DNA of 64,000 nucleotides from Adiantum capillus-veneris (GCA_014529385.2 CM043942.1:29508969-29572968); one strand, 5' to 3'; shown: positions 29,904 through 44,251, counted from the first letter of the stretch. Program-made: numbers and translations. The notes: generated from the letters alone by a model not told the origin.

Positions 29904-30331
29904 CTACCTCGGGGGATCAAATTTATAGGAGTACCCCTCCATCTGTATGAAGTAATCGGTAATGTACCCAGAAATATCGTCTTCAGTGTCAAAAACTGGG
30001 TTTTTGTGAGTGTACGTTGTTGGGTACCGATCCCTTATCCACTCGAGCAACCAAGGCAAAACAAAATCCAGCAAGTAAAACGGGTAATCGGTTCCTACTA
30101 CCATGGGATCGTATGATCGGATTGCCATACAGTTTTCATAGTCATTTTTAAGAGACTTGTATCTACAATCATCTACAAGAATAGTGTTGTTGGCATCGTA
30201 CTTCGGGTGCCTTGCCCACAGCGTCCGTAGCTTCTTCAGGAAAATGGGCTTATCGCCCATGTGTTTGGGCACAACCGGCACCTCCGACATACGGGCCCGC
30301 CATATTTCACAGTCCTCTTGGGAGAGAATAT
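29904..30331 (-). CDS. Last exon of an FCP1/NIF-type HAD phosphatase domain
   Basis: This exon reads ILSQEDCEIWRARM from a clean acceptor (TTAGCAG|AT) and joins the upstream exon as KYFAD|ILSQ in phase 1. It carries ILVDDCRYK at residue about 55, the DD motif that binds Mg2+ in haloacid-dehalogenase-type phosphatases. After it comes a helical end (FYLLDFVLPWLLEWIRDRY). The stop is at 29904. FCP1-type proteins remove phosphate from serine, for example on the RNA polymerase II tail; the substrate here is unknown. Confidence 0.75.
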
Positions 30332-30407
30332 CTGCTAATGCCAAAAAACGAGGTTAAGAGGTATGCGTAACTTATGTCCTGCAACATTCAAAGCGGGCAT
30401 GCTTTAC
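30332..30407 (-). other. Short intron in the phosphatase gene
   Basis: The 76-bp intron has donor GCAG|GTAAAG and acceptor TTAGCAG|. Removing it joins the two phosphatase exons in frame and restores a continuous HAD fold. Confidence 0.8.
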
Positions 30408-30731
30408 CTGCAAAATATTTTTGCCTTCTATGGTTTGGGAAGCACGCGTTCACCATGTGTAACAGTTTTTCCCTTCTACAGCAGGACCACAACACTAGGC
30501 TGGCTTTCTGTTTAAGCCATAGGATGAACTGCTCCGCATCCGGCCTTACAAGACAAATTGCATTCCCTCCGAGATGGACTACCCGTGGCGTGTGCTCCTT
30601 TGGCAGGCACTCAAGTTCCTCGGGGATTTCGTTGCAGCTGGTTAGTAGCACGCCATTAAGATCAAGCACAATCATCCGCCCGCGTCTAGCAGCCACATCA
30701 GGCTGCAACAATGCGCTTGCCGGTGTCTCAT
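30408..30731 (-). CDS. Phosphatase exon with the catalytic HAD motif
   Basis: It contains MIVLDLNGVLLTS, the DxNGxL form of HAD motif I, with the nucleophilic aspartate (VLDLNG). RPDAEQFILWLKQKASLVLWSCC follows as the second conserved strand-helix. There is no in-frame ATG upstream of the motif except the one eight codons before the nucleophile region. An upstream exon is therefore likely; the acceptor would be CTAG| at 30732. This favours one gene with the exons at 31130-34949, though no strong donor at the end of 31130-31794 was found. Confidence 0.7.
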
Positions 30732-31129
30732 CTAGCTACCAACTTACTACAGCACCAACAAACATAATGAGTGGGGACAAATACACAGTGCAAACATCAT
30801 ATCTAAAACAGAAAACTGGTCCAAAAACTACCAAATTTGGTATTGTATTGCACAAGTGATAAGGACTATCCGAAATCGCAAGTTCAAGAAGTACCAAATT
30901 GGTACTGTAATAGTGGACAGACGTGCACCCAAGTTCAACAGTACCAAAAAGTACCAAATTTGGTATTGTAATGCACATATAGTGAGGACAACTGAAACAA
31001 TAATGTAACGAAAGGTAACATACCAACACAGAACTAGATAGAGAGAAAAGATAAAGCTCAGGGCCAAAAAATCAAGTTGACTCAGTCACTAAAACGCACA
31101 AAGTGCGGAATACAATAGATTCTCACTGG
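30732..31129 (-). repeat. Probable intron or spacer with minisatellite and inverted-repeat arm
   Basis: It contains TACCAAA units, one copy of the GTTGAACTTGGG motif (on the minus strand), and the arm 30970-31113 that mirrors 28875-29018. If the upstream exons belong to the same gene this is an intron; otherwise it is a compact intergenic spacer. Confidence 0.6.
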
Positions 31130-31794
31130 CTACAGTTTGCATGCACGGGATAATTGATCACGGGCGCGATTGCGCTTCTTTCTCTGCAAACAGAAAAGTT
31201 CCTGGAGGGTCACGGAATCAGGGGAATCACCTCTCCGCTTCGAAACAGCATCGGCAACAGTAGAGTCAACGCCCCCGTCGGTGCTATCCACAACAGTATC
31301 GTTCGCAAGTACTTCTTCCTGCTCATCCTCGGCCTCCCTCCGATCTTTGTTGCCTTCCGACCCCTCTTTGACCTCCCCTTCACTCCCCTTTGTGGTTTCC
31401 ACCCCCTCCCCAACACCCCCCTTTGTGGGTTCTTCCTCTCCCTTCTTGGCCGTTGCTTCATCGAGCTTTGTGTTGGCAGCATCCTGGCTTTCCTCCGCAT
31501 CCAGCTCCACAACAGCAGGGACTTTACCTTCCTCCTTGTCCTTGGTCTTTTTACCATCTCTGGCCTCCTCCTCAATTTTCCTTTCGCTATCACCTGTCTT
31601 TTTATCATCTCTGGCCTCCTCCTCACTTTTACTTTCGCTATCACCTGTTGCCTCACATCTTTGTCCCGTCACATTGTCTTTCCCTACAGAATTACCTTGC
31701 TTCAGATCGTGGAGAACATCTGATATCTCCCTTGTCACCTCATCCACGTCCCATATTCGACTTGCAGCCGACTTTGTGGCGTGCTGGTCAGCAA
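31130..31794 (-). CDS. Acidic, low-complexity exon
   Basis: This exon is entered at TGCAG|TT in phase 1. It encodes ADQHATKSAASRIWDVDEVTREI and then about 150 residues dominated by E, K, D and G (repeats of SERKIEEEARDGKK type). It ends with a basic tail (QRKKRNRARDQ) and a stop at 31130. The stop may be the true end of the protein. A splice before it (GTGATC or GTGCAT, both weak donors in the right phase) would lead into the phosphatase exon. Confidence 0.6.
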
Positions 31795-31908
31795 CTGCAG
31801 CATCCTGCTCCTATGCAAACACAAAGAAAGACAGCACATACTAACTTGTATGAAAACCTCACTGAGTTGCAAGTGCGCATATGTATTCAAAAATGCACAC
31901 ATACTTAC
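31795..31908 (-). other. Intron, 114 bp
   Basis: The donor GTAAGT at 31908-31903 is a perfect consensus in phase 1. The acceptor CTGCAG| at 31795 matches that phase. An alternative acceptor (GCATAG| near 31811) would be out of phase. Confidence 0.6.
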
Positions 31909-32260
31909 TCTTGACAACTTGAAGCCCACTGGCCCAGGACTTTGCCAAATCAGAGATTACCATATTACAACCCGGCTTGACACACTGATCCCTGCTTTGT
32001 AACAGAGCACTGAAGCACAAGGGATGATACTGGTGTCGGCACTCTAGCATCAAGGTTCCGACTACATGTGTGCACTCCAAGGGCTCACCGCATGCAACAC
32101 ACATACCAAACACCGGGATCACATTTACCGAATCATTAACCTGGGCCCTAGGATATAGTAGGAACCTCTTCCCAAGCCTGATATCAGACAACATCTCCTT
32201 CACAAATAGGGTATGCTCTTTACCTTCCTTCCATTTTTTCTCCAGAGTGTCATACTCAGC
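31909..32260 (-). CDS. Exon with RING-like zinc-binding domain
   Basis: It begins AEYDTLEKKWKEGKEHTLF after the acceptor CAACAG|. It carries FGMCVACGEPLECTH, LMLECRHQYHPLCFSALLQ and CVKPGC. The spacing C-x2-C...C-x-H-x2-H-x2-C...C-x4-C resembles a RING or treble-clef zinc finger, the fold of E3 ubiquitin ligases. It ends in phase 1 at a consensus GTAAGT donor. Confidence 0.65.
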
Positions 32261-33398
32261 CTGTTGACAACCAGCGGTCCCAATTAGTTTCAAAAACTAC
32301 CAAGAAGTCATACCGAGACTGGTACTTCTAAGTACTGTACTACGAAACAGAACCCAAACTACCAAAACTACCAAAAACTACCAAACTCGGGAATCATATA
32401 GTACCAAAAACATATAAATACCCTCAATGCAGAACTAAACTACCCAAACCTTATCAAAACTACCAAAAGCCACTTTTTGCAGCACTTTCAAATAGTACCT
32501 AAAAGTACCAAAACTACCAAAATCAAACTACCAAAAGCCACTTTTTGAAGCACTTTCAAATAGTACCTAAAAGTACCAAAACTACCAAAATCAAAATACC
32601 AAACAAGCTTTTTGCATCACTCTCAAATAGTACCTAAAAGTACCCAAAACTACCAAAATCAAACTACCAAAGAAGCTTTTTGCAGCACTTTCAAATAGTA
32701 CCTAAAAGTACCCAAAACTACCAAACAAGCTTTTTGCAACACTTTCAAATAGTACCTAAAAGTACCAAAACTACCAAAGTTGAACTACCAAACCCACTTT
32801 TTGCAACACTTTCAAATAGTACCTAAAAGTACCAAATCAAACTACAGAAGCCACTTTTTGCAGCACTTTCAAATAGTACCTAAAAGTACCAAAAGTACCA
32901 AAATCAAACTTTCAAATAGTACCAAAACAACCAAAACTACCAAGACTACCAAAGAAAAACTTTTTGCAGCACTTTCAAAAACTACCAAAATTACCAAAAT
33001 CAAACTACCAATTACACTTTTGCAGCACTTTCAAATAGTACCTAAAAGTACCAAAACTAGCAAAACTACCAAAGCTATCAGAATAAAACTACCATAACAC
33101 CTTTTGCAGCACTTTCAGAAAGTACCTTAAAGTACCAAAACTTCTTCATAGTAATAGAAATACCAAACCATAAGACAGAAGGAAACCATAAACTACCTAG
33201 AATAAAAACAGTTCTACCATGAGTACCTAATACTACCAATCCCACCAAACCAAGCATAAACAGTTCTATCAAAGGTACCTAACACTACCAATCCCACCAA
33301 ACCAAGCATTAACAGTTCTACCAAAGGTACCTAACACTACCAATCCAACAAAACCAAGCATAAACAGTTCTACCAAAAACTCCCAAAACTACCAGCAC
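32261..33398 (-). repeat. Intron filled with 54-68-bp minisatellite
   Basis: The intron runs from CAACAG|GTGCTG to TTGTCAACAG|. Most of it is a tandem array of units of the type GCAGCACTTTCAAATAGTACC followed by TACCAAAA runs. Units start near 32479, 32547, 32614, 32682, 32736, 32803 and 32860. A second array based on CAAACCAAGCATAAACAGTT lies at 33240-33370. Confidence 0.8.
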
Positions 33399-34282
33399 CT
33401 GTTGCTCTAGAATCTCCTTGTCGAGCAATGACGTATCTTCACTGATTCCGTATCGACGTAGCATCCTTCGACTGGCATCCAAATCAGCTTCTATCACATT
33501 GATTTCTGCGTCATCGCCAGTGTTGGCCTCTCTCAGTGTTTCCAGTTGGGTCTCATATTCCTTGATGTCGTCCATAATCTGCTTGACAAGTTTATTGGAA
33601 CCCTCTGCCCTCAAGAGTGTTTCCTTCTTCTGCTTCAGAGACATTGTCAGCTCTTTCAGCCTATCGGCTACCCCGACACATGTCCGAGGGACTCTCCCAA
33701 CCATAGCTTCAAGGTCCGCAATATAATCAGGTGTCTTCTCCTCATGACGTTGAGGGGGGACTTTCTGTGTAGGGGGCTTACTACCGACTGGCATAAGTCG
33801 GGGCTTCTTGGTATTTGACGGGTGGCCTCCTTGGGACGCACCGTTTGCCTTTCTCCAATTCTCAACCTTCTTTTCCAAGCCTCCTGGTCGGGAGGAACAC
33901 ATGTTGAGTACACTCTCACCAAACCTGGCCCATGCAACCCTATGGCCCGCAGGGTCCTTTGTGGCTGCATGACACTTCTCATATGCAAAACAACGAGAAA
34001 ATTTTGTAGTGATCTCCCTACATGATGGTGGGGCTTGGTACACCTTATGGAACAGGAACCTACATTCATCCTGAAGCCGTGGCTGCACGTGATTTAAGTA
34101 AATCTTTGTCTTCTTCTGGCTGGAATGCCTGAATACAGTGAGCCACTGGTCATTGGGGATGTCATCTTCTATAAGATCCTTTGGCAGCACCCCCTCCATG
34201 CTCAAACCATACTCATCATGAAGCTCTTGTGCTGTATAGCAGAACTTTGTCAAGATAGGGTACTCCTCCATCTTGTTTTTTC
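33399..34282 (-). CDS. Large exon: unknown N-terminal domain and coiled coil
   Basis: It begins GKNKMEEYPILTKFCYTAQELHDEYG after the acceptor CATCGCAG|. The first 120 residues are globular (WLTVFRHSSQKKTKIYLNHVQPRLQDECRFLFHKVY, then cysteines). A proline/lysine linker follows. Residues about 195-290 are a coiled coil (VADRLKELTMSLKQKKETLLRAEG). Exon length (884 bp) plus the upstream exon gives an exact codon count, and the exon ends in phase 0 at CAACAG|GTGCTG. I do not recognise the first domain. Confidence 0.65.
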
Positions 34283-34783
34283 CTGCGATGTGGAAACAAC
34301 ATGCAAGTAAAGACATGCCCTCATTATATGCCTCATTTCAGTTGTGGAAAACAAAACACATGGAATGAAATGAATGTATGTCATTCAGGTGACAATTGCA
34401 AAATTCAGTTGTGTACAAAGCCAATTTTGGTTGTGATTAGTATCAAATTTGGTACTGGTTAGTACCAAATTTGGTACTAACCAAATTTGGTTATGTTGAC
34501 ATCCCTACTGAGCTTCAACTTTGTGCTATGCTCATGCACAACATATACTGATTTTTTCACTTGCATGCATGCAAGTTAGCAATCAAAAGAGCAGCTTATA
34601 CATGTAACTTTGTAACTTTCCTAAACCCTAAATTCCTAAGAAGATCCCAAACATGCACATGTACTTGCTGCATGCAAAAAAAGCAAATGCAGACCTCATC
34701 AGATAAAAGACATGTAGAAGCTTGCATGCATGGAAAAGAAAATGGTAAATCACCAGAAAACGCACAGCTCTCATAGCACCTAC
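34283..34783 (-). other. Intron, 501 bp
   Basis: The donor is AAAG|GTAGGT and the acceptor is CATCGCAG|, in phase 1 on both sides. It contains a few TACCAAATTTGG units, the same family as in the other introns of this locus. Confidence 0.65.
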
Positions 34784-34949
34784 CTTTAGATGTTGTAGAT
34801 GACCATGGAGTCTCATCATCGGCAAAAAGAGGCCCAGGCTTAAATGAAGTCTCCATGGACACAGCAGGTTTCTCCCTCTCCACAAAGGAGGCCCCCTTGC
34901 TAGCCCTCGTATTTGGGGTGTCGATGTTCCGAGGGGATTTTGCATCCAT
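34784..34949 (-). CDS. Probable first coding exon, basic N-terminus
   Basis: The in-frame ATG at 34949 (MDAKSPRNIDTPNTRAS) is the best start. The frame is open further upstream through a lysine-rich stretch (KKKKRT) but has no ATG there, so an earlier exon is possible. It ends at AAAG|GTAGGT in phase 1. The lysine-rich and serine-rich composition would fit a nuclear protein. Confidence 0.5.
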
Positions 34950-35250
34950 TGTCCTCTTCTTCTTTTTCCCATTGTCCGGTGACGCTTTGGCTGCTGATTT
35001 CCTCGCTGGCGTCCTCACCTTCTTGATTGTGAGTAGCCGGGGAGCTTGTTACCTGCAATTGTAGTGGTTTGCAGAAGGCGATGTAGTAAGAGAGCAAGGT
35101 AGAAGCTGGAAAATATGTTGAGCAACTGCGCCACTCACAAATGCAGTCTGTGATGGGACTTTTGGCACGGTTTCAAAACACCACTCCCATTACTTATTGC
35201 CCCACCCACGTTTTCTTTCACGGAAAGTTTAAATCATACAAATTTCCCTC
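34950..35250. other. Upstream region of the minus-strand gene
   Basis: It contains the open basic stretch up to about 35040 and a splice-like CAATTGCAG|GTAACAAG. I found no TATA box or terminal inverted repeat matching the 4.1-kb side of the locus. Confidence 0.4.
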
Positions 35251-37774
35251 CTACCATTCTTTAACATAGATGAAAAAAAAGGTTCCCTCCAAAGTGTGGA
35301 AATATGTAGTATCTTGTGGGGATATTTTGGATACTCTATATGGTCCTTTTTTCGCATATTTCAAATTTTTATTCTCGTTACGCACTCCATACATAAGGAC
35401 TTTATCCCCAACCTTGATATCCTTGTTCTTTAAATGACGGTCAAACCATTTCTTTCTCCTATGTTTCTCCACCAGTACATCTTGCACAGCCAATTGTCTT
35501 TCTTCATCTAACCTCTCAAGGATATATAAACACTCAACTAAAGGGTTACCATCCCTACCTTCTTGTGAAGCTACCCGCAAACTAGGAATTACAAACTCCC
35601 ATGGCTTCTTAGCCATATACCATTTTGAATGGTGTACAATTAATAGCCACTTTGTAAGCAGTACCATAAACCCATAGGGCTGAAGTCAGAGGACTGAAGT
35701 CAGCTTCAAATCCCAATATGTGTGATGTGCTTCCACCATTTTGGTCAAGATACAAATTAAAGTCTTGTTAGTACTCTCACCTTGGCCATTTTCTTGTGGA
35801 TAATAAGGTCTAGACTTATGGTGATCTATCATGAAGTTTGTCATGAGTTCCTTTATCACTCCATTTATAAAATGAGTACCACTGTCACTCGCAATCTCAA
35901 AGGGACAACCAAATCACGTAATAATGTTCTCAAAGAGAAACTTGGCGGTTGACCTTGCATCAGCCTTGCGTGTCGCCTTGGCTTCTATCCCCTTTGTCAC
36001 ATAGTCAATGGGGGCAACAATAATATATCGAGATTGAGTGTTACGATCTACCAGACTAATTGGGCCTACACAGTCTAAACCCCATTTTTCAAATGGTTGA
36101 GTCACTTTAATAGGATGTAAGGGCATCTTATCCTTTCGTTGCGTGATCTTGTAACGTTGGCACTCATCGCACCCTTTTGCAAAAACTGATGCATTTTTGA
36201 ATAAGGTAGGCCACCAATAGCCTGATTGCAACACCTTCAAACAATTAGTTCCCCTGAAAAATGTCCTCCGGCTATACCCATGTGGGCTTCCTGCTGTATG
36301 TATAAATACTCATCCTCACGAGCACAACATCTAAGAATATCATCCTTCCCTAGCTTGTAGAGAGTTCCTGCAATTAGAGAGTAAGGTTCACATTCCTTTA
36401 ATAGTTTTTGAGCTATATCCTTACGAAGATCTTTGGGTGGAAAACCATAAATTAAAAAGTTCACAATCTTCTCACTCCATTCAGGCATGGTCTTGACTAG
36501 GAACAGGGAAGTATCAGGCAATTCATCATCGATTCCAATAGGGGCTTCACCATTGGGTATGCGAGACAAATGATCCACCATGAAATGTTTTTTATCGGGT
36601 CTCACCACAGCAATAAAATCAAACTCAAGAAGAATTAACAACCATTGTGTAATTCTTCCTATGGAACAACATTTATTCACTAGATACAACAACGCTTGAT
36701 GATCAACATAGAAAAAAAACTTGTTGGCAAGAGGGTAGTAGAGAAATTTCTTTACTGCATAAATCATAGCTAAACCTTCCCTCTCTGTAGTGATGTAGTT
36801 TCTCTCAGCATCATTTAACTAACGACTTGCAAAGCTAATGGGGTAGTCCAATTTATGTTCTCCTGGTTGAGCTAGAACACACCCAATAGCAAAGTTTGAT
36901 GCATCAATATGCACATGGAAAATTACATTCCAATCGGGCACTCATAGAATGGGAGCACTTGTTAAGGTTTTTTTTAATAACTCATAAGCATGGTCACACT
37001 CCGTAGTCCAGTGGAACTCAATAAGAAGCTTGTACAATGGGCGAGCTATCTCGGCAAAGTTTAAATAAACTATCGATAATAACCAACGTGGCCCATGAAC
37101 CTTTGAACTCCTTTATAGTTTGTAGGTGATAGCAAATTGGAAATGACTTTAATTTTTCTCTCATCTGTGGAAATCCCATTTTTGGACACTGTGTGCCCTA
37201 AAATGACTCCATGTTTAACCCAAAATTGGGATTTGAAAGGGTTTAATGAGATGCGATACAATCTGCACTTTTCAAACACTTTTCGTAAACATGATATATG
37301 TTCTTTCCAAGAAGAATAAACACAAAGGTCATCTAAGAAATCTTCACAAAACTCCCTCAAATATTCCCTAAAAGTAGTGTTTATCAATCTTTGGAAGGTA
37401 GCAGGGGCGTTGGTTAAGACAAAAGCCATAACACGAAATGCAAACAACCCAAATTCGGTTATAAAATCACTTTTAGCTTGGTCCTCTAATGCAATTGTGA
37501 TTTGATTGTAGCTAGAGTACCCATCTGAAAAGCTATAAGCTTCCTTCCCTGCAACTCTTTCAAGCACATGTTCCAAATATGGCAAGGGGTAATGGTCTCT
37601 CCTAGTGGCGGCATTGACCTTCTTCAGATCCATGCACACTCTGAGTTTCCTATTCTTTTTTGGCACAATAACTATTGGAGTCACCCACTCTGAGTGCTCA
37701 ATAGGGTATATGAATCCGCATTGGACAAGCTTTTCAATCACTTCTTGAACAATCTTTGCATATTTAGGATTCAT
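35251..37774 (-). pseudogene. Decayed Ty3/gypsy pol (RT, RNase H, integrase)
   Basis: Pieces appear in order. RT is at 37070-37774 (LRVCMDLKKVNAAT, FRVMAFVLTNAPATFQRL, and FLDD in place of YxDD). RNase H and the linker are at 36237-36767 (VDHQALLYL, MVDHLSR). The integrase zinc region and core are at 35914-36240 (GCDECQRYK, WGLDCVGPI). The PQENGQGEST glutamate region falls in another frame near 35780-35800. The integrase tail is at 35251-35667 (VGDKVLMYG, KKGPYRV). At least one in-frame stop (near 36820) and several frameshifts break it. Only one copy of the zinc-binding region is present, unlike the large element. Protease and gag are missing beyond 37.8 kb. Confidence 0.88.
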
Positions 37775-38079
37775 TGGGTAGGGTTGTTGCTAGATTAGTT
37801 TAACCATGCTATTCATGGGAATTGTGTGTTGCACCACAAAAGATGGAACACCTTTCATATCACGAGCTCACGTGACCTGGCTCCAGTGGGTCTCGTTCAC
37901 TCTTACCAAGGGGTCATTCCTATATAATGTTTCAAGCTCAAACATGTATGTGTGTACGTACCTAATTGTGTATATAAATGTGTGTGTGTGTGCCGCATGT
38001 GTACGCGTGTGTCTATCTTTATATATATTCATAAGACATATATCACATTCTCTCTATTTCTACCTTGTTGGCAGCCCTC

Positions 38080-38082
<3 letters not shown>
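37775..38082. other. Non-coding interval beside the pol pseudogene
   Basis: The first 100 bp still resembles pol sequence ahead of RT (the stretch that would read TIPMNSM on the minus strand). The rest is unremarkable and leads into microsatellites. Confidence 0.5.
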
Positions 38083-38118
<36 letters not shown>

Positions 38119-38168
38119 TGTGTGTGTGGAGGAGAGAGAGAGAGACTATGGAAGATCAAAGTAATGAA

Positions 38169-38224
<56 letters not shown>
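38083..38224. repeat. Microsatellite cluster (CT)n, (GT)n, (GA)n
   Basis: CT repeats (38083-38115) and a short GT run are followed by two GA tracts. A 24-bp unit beginning GACTATGGAAGATC occurs after each GA tract (38144 and 38222), so GA tract and flank were duplicated together. Confidence 0.9.
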
Positions 38225-40890
<2,666 letters not shown>

Positions 40891-41016
40891 CCAGTGGGTG
40901 TGTGTGTGTGTGTGTGAAAGAGATAGAGATAGTGAGAGGAATTACATGTGGGGAGATTAGAGAGAGAACTAATCTCATACGAAAAGGACCAACATGTAGT
41001 CTCAGCCTGATACGCA

Positions 41017-41021
<5 letters not shown>

Positions 41022-41097
<76 letters not shown>

Positions 41098-41101
41098 CGT
41101 G
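41022..41101. repeat. (GT)n microsatellite ending in GC repeats
   Basis: About 68 bp of GT followed by GCGCGCGCG. A shorter GT run lies at 40898-40916. Confidence 0.95.
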
Positions 41102-42840
41102 TTGAGATGTATCACCTAGGCGGCAGTAAAGCATCACGAGGGGGCGGCAGTAAAGAATCCGGTATGTATTTGCTCGAATAGAGGACACACCACCCTGGGG
41201 TACATTGTCATAATAATAAATATCTAATTCTCCTAAATGATTTTCTCATATTAAACTGATCATTTAATGTGGGGAAGTGCCAGGGGAGAAAAAGCTAGAA
41301 TATTGGTTAAGCTAGCAGACCGGCCACTGTAGGGGTCCAAAGGAGGGAAAATAGGGATCCAAAAGGGGGTCCATCTGCAAAAGAGCCATGTGCAACAATG
41401 GGCTAAAAAGACCCTAAGGTTTAGCCCATTAAGACTTCCAAAATGCTAAGGTTCCAAAATTCAAAGGTTGTGTCCAAAGGTCAACCCTAGGGGAAATTGG
41501 ATGCTTTGTGTGTGACCAAAAAGTCTTTTCAAATCCCTACATAGGAGGGGGCGAGCCTTGGGAGTAGGGGATGAGAGAGAAAGTCACACACACACACAGG
41601 CTCCCTTTACACAAAGGGAATTAGGGACACATGTCAGCTCCCTAGCCCAGATGCCCACAAGGTGTGCCCAATTCCTATTGGATGGCCTTGGAGGTGGACC
41701 AATGAGAATTAGGCTAGAGTAAATCTAGTTTAATTAATTTAAAAACACTTAATAAAAGAACCAATGAGAATTAAGTCTCCTAGAAGACTATTGGGCAGTC
41801 TCCCAAGGGGTCCAATGAGCATTCAGGAGCCCAATGGCTTGCCTGATTCCTATTGGCCAGGAGGCAAAGGGGTCCAATGAGAGTTTAGTTTAATTATTAA
41901 ATTACCTAAAGCTCTCACAAAAGGGGAAAGGGGGACACATGTCAAAAGGCTATCACTTATGCTGCTTAATGGTCATTGGCTTGACTTGGGGAGGGCCAAT
42001 GAGGCTGGAGCAAGAGCAAATAGCAAGAGGGCTCGCCCAAGAGAGAGAGGGGGATGATTTTTGCAAAGCATTATCACACACACACTCACACAATCTCATG
42101 TGTGAAGAAAGAGAAGACTATCTCTTCCCAAGATTTAATGAAGAGCTCATCACCTACTCCAAGCTTGTGAGATAGAAGCCTACATCGACACACTCTTGGC
42201 TTGTGGATGCAAATCCAACCAAGAGCCAAGCTTCAATGCATGCTCATCTCCTCTACCAAGCTAATTACTAAGCTAAAGCTATGCTAATATGAGTGATTAT
42301 GTGAGGAGATGTACATCTTTCTCGTAAGATACTCCTTCTTCCTCTCAATCTACTCTCATACCCTACTAGCTCTCACCATCTTCGAAGGTGTGTGAGGTCT
42401 TGGGTCTGAGAACAGGGATAATTAAAGTTGTTTTTGTTAAGTGTTTTGCTTAGTGCATGAAGCTTTCATCTTCATTGCACTAGCTAGTCTTGAAGGAACA
42501 CAAAGAATTGTATTGTACAATGTCTCTCTTGATGGGAGAAACCATAATACAAAGCCTTTTGGAGGGGGGACTGGCTCCATGAAAATCCGGTCCTCAACTG
42601 TTGTCAATAGCTTAATTTCTCTCTCTTTTGAAAGTATTGTTGATGCTATCTAACCAGGTGTTATGCTTTTTGTTGCTCTCTCCACCCAAGCACTCTTGTA
42701 ATTCTCATTAGGAATCTATTCTAATGAAATGCCCACTATGTTCATGTTAATTTCCGCTACACACAAGTTATTAGGCCATTAAATGTTACATACATAGACG
42801 TCTGCACTGCCATAGGCTTACACACTAGGAGCTCCTCAAG

Positions 42841-42844
<4 letters not shown>
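41102..42844. other. Non-coding interval, possibly an unpaired LTR
   Basis: Several short repeats of the type CCAATGAGAATTAGGC occur between about 41700 and 42000. A TGTGGGGAAGTGCC sequence at about 41268 resembles an LTR start, but I found neither a matching end nor a second copy. No gene is supported. Confidence 0.4.

Positions 42845-42873
<29 letters not shown>
42845..42873. repeat. (GA)n microsatellite
   Basis: About 29 bp of GA repeats on the plus strand, with a GA-rich tail to about 42892. Confidence 0.9.
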
Positions 42874-42876
<3 letters not shown>

Positions 42877-43880
42877 GAGAGGAAGAGACAGATTTGCGTG
42901 CCTCATGTCTGGGTGTTAAAGTCGAACCCGCAAGGAAAGCAAGTGCTCAGAGAAAAAACGTAGCCCCATTATTCTAAGAGCGCAGCAGAGAGAAGGCCCA
43001 ACACTATACTATTGAGAACAAAAGAAAGGGGCCATCTCGTATATAGCCCGCGAATATATGCTCCTGAGTCCTCCTGTTGAGAGTGTAGATAAGGGATAAT
43101 GATCCAATGAAAGGGGACCAGATGCACCCCAAGATTGAAGATATTATATAATGGAGCACAACCATCAATTCGAGACAGCCTTCTAAACATAGGGGCCTCT
43201 TAAGCATAGGTATGTCACTAGTCTCTAGATCAGACAGAGTGAGGGCGAACCGGATAGACTGAGAACAAGAACAGGGTATGTTATAGGCCACGGTATCGGC
43301 CAGCATGTGTAACAGAGAAAGAACCGCAGGCTTGTTATAGCCAGACGGAGTCGACTCCCCTTTTTTTGGAAAAATTCCAAGTTAGGTAGACTCCAGCTCA
43401 TCAAAGCTAGGAGTTTTAAAACCAAACCATGTGAAAACTGCCAAATTGGCTAAGGGTTGGCACTCTCAGAGCAAGGACTAGCGAGTGTAAAAAGAAGGCT
43501 TACATGTGCACTTCGAAGTATGGGTGTTAGTGCTTGAGAACGCAGAGAAACAACGAGTACATATAGAAGGAGTCGCAACCTCACCACTGCTGAGAACGCA
43601 ATCGAGAGAAGGATTTACCAAAAGAACTATTGCATATCCACGAACTGACTCCAGTTAGGTATCCCATGAATGAGCCACAGTTTAGGTAGGTCACATGTAG
43701 GCACGGTTGTTCACAACCCTAGAATAGGAAAAAATTAATTTTAATGTAGAGGTTTTAAAATTCCATCATGTGTAACCCGAGTAGGGAGGACTCACAAGGG
43801 GAGAACTACGAATGAAGATTAACGAGAAAATGAGAAGAAAAGTTTAAAAGGTCTGAAAAGAAGATAAACCCCGCAGTAAA
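42874..43880. other. Non-coding interval
   Basis: No coding frame, RNA gene or element end is recognisable on either strand. Confidence 0.5.
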
Positions 43881-44078
43881 ATCCCAAATTGTGAGGTAAA
43901 GCATCGCTATCCCTTCATCAAAGGAGGGTCGGTTTATACCAAGTTAGTGCAGGTACTCCATCTCAGCACGGGAGACAAAATCCCAAATTGTGAGGTAAAG
44001 CATCGATATCCCTTCATCAAAGGAGGGTCGGTTCATACCAAGTTAGTGCAGGTACTCCATCTTATTGCCAAGTTATGG
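43881..44078. repeat. Tandem duplication of a 99-bp unit
   Basis: Two copies begin ATCCCAAATTGTGAGGTAAA at 43881 and 43980 and differ at only a few bases. The second is cut short near 44063. Confidence 0.9.
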
Positions 44079-44166
44079 TTTCCATCTTGGTACAAGAGAT
44101 AGCAAAATGAGATTACCAAAGAGGGAACAAGTCAGCCCAGGTTTAGTCAATAATTGTCAACTAGAT

Positions 44167-44167
<1 letters not shown>

Positions 44168-44247
<80 letters not shown>
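44168..44247. repeat. Compound microsatellite (GT)n(GA)n
   Basis: About 47 bp of GT run directly into about 33 bp of GA. Confidence 0.95.

Positions 44248-44251
<4 letters not shown>

Noticed and set aside
31154-31914. Several plus-strand frames rich in S, P and L
   Set aside because: They are antisense to the acidic exon of the minus-strand gene and only mirror its GA-rich codons.
41268-42660. Possible solo LTR starting TGTGGGGAAGTG
   Set aside because: No matching CA end, target duplication or second copy was found.
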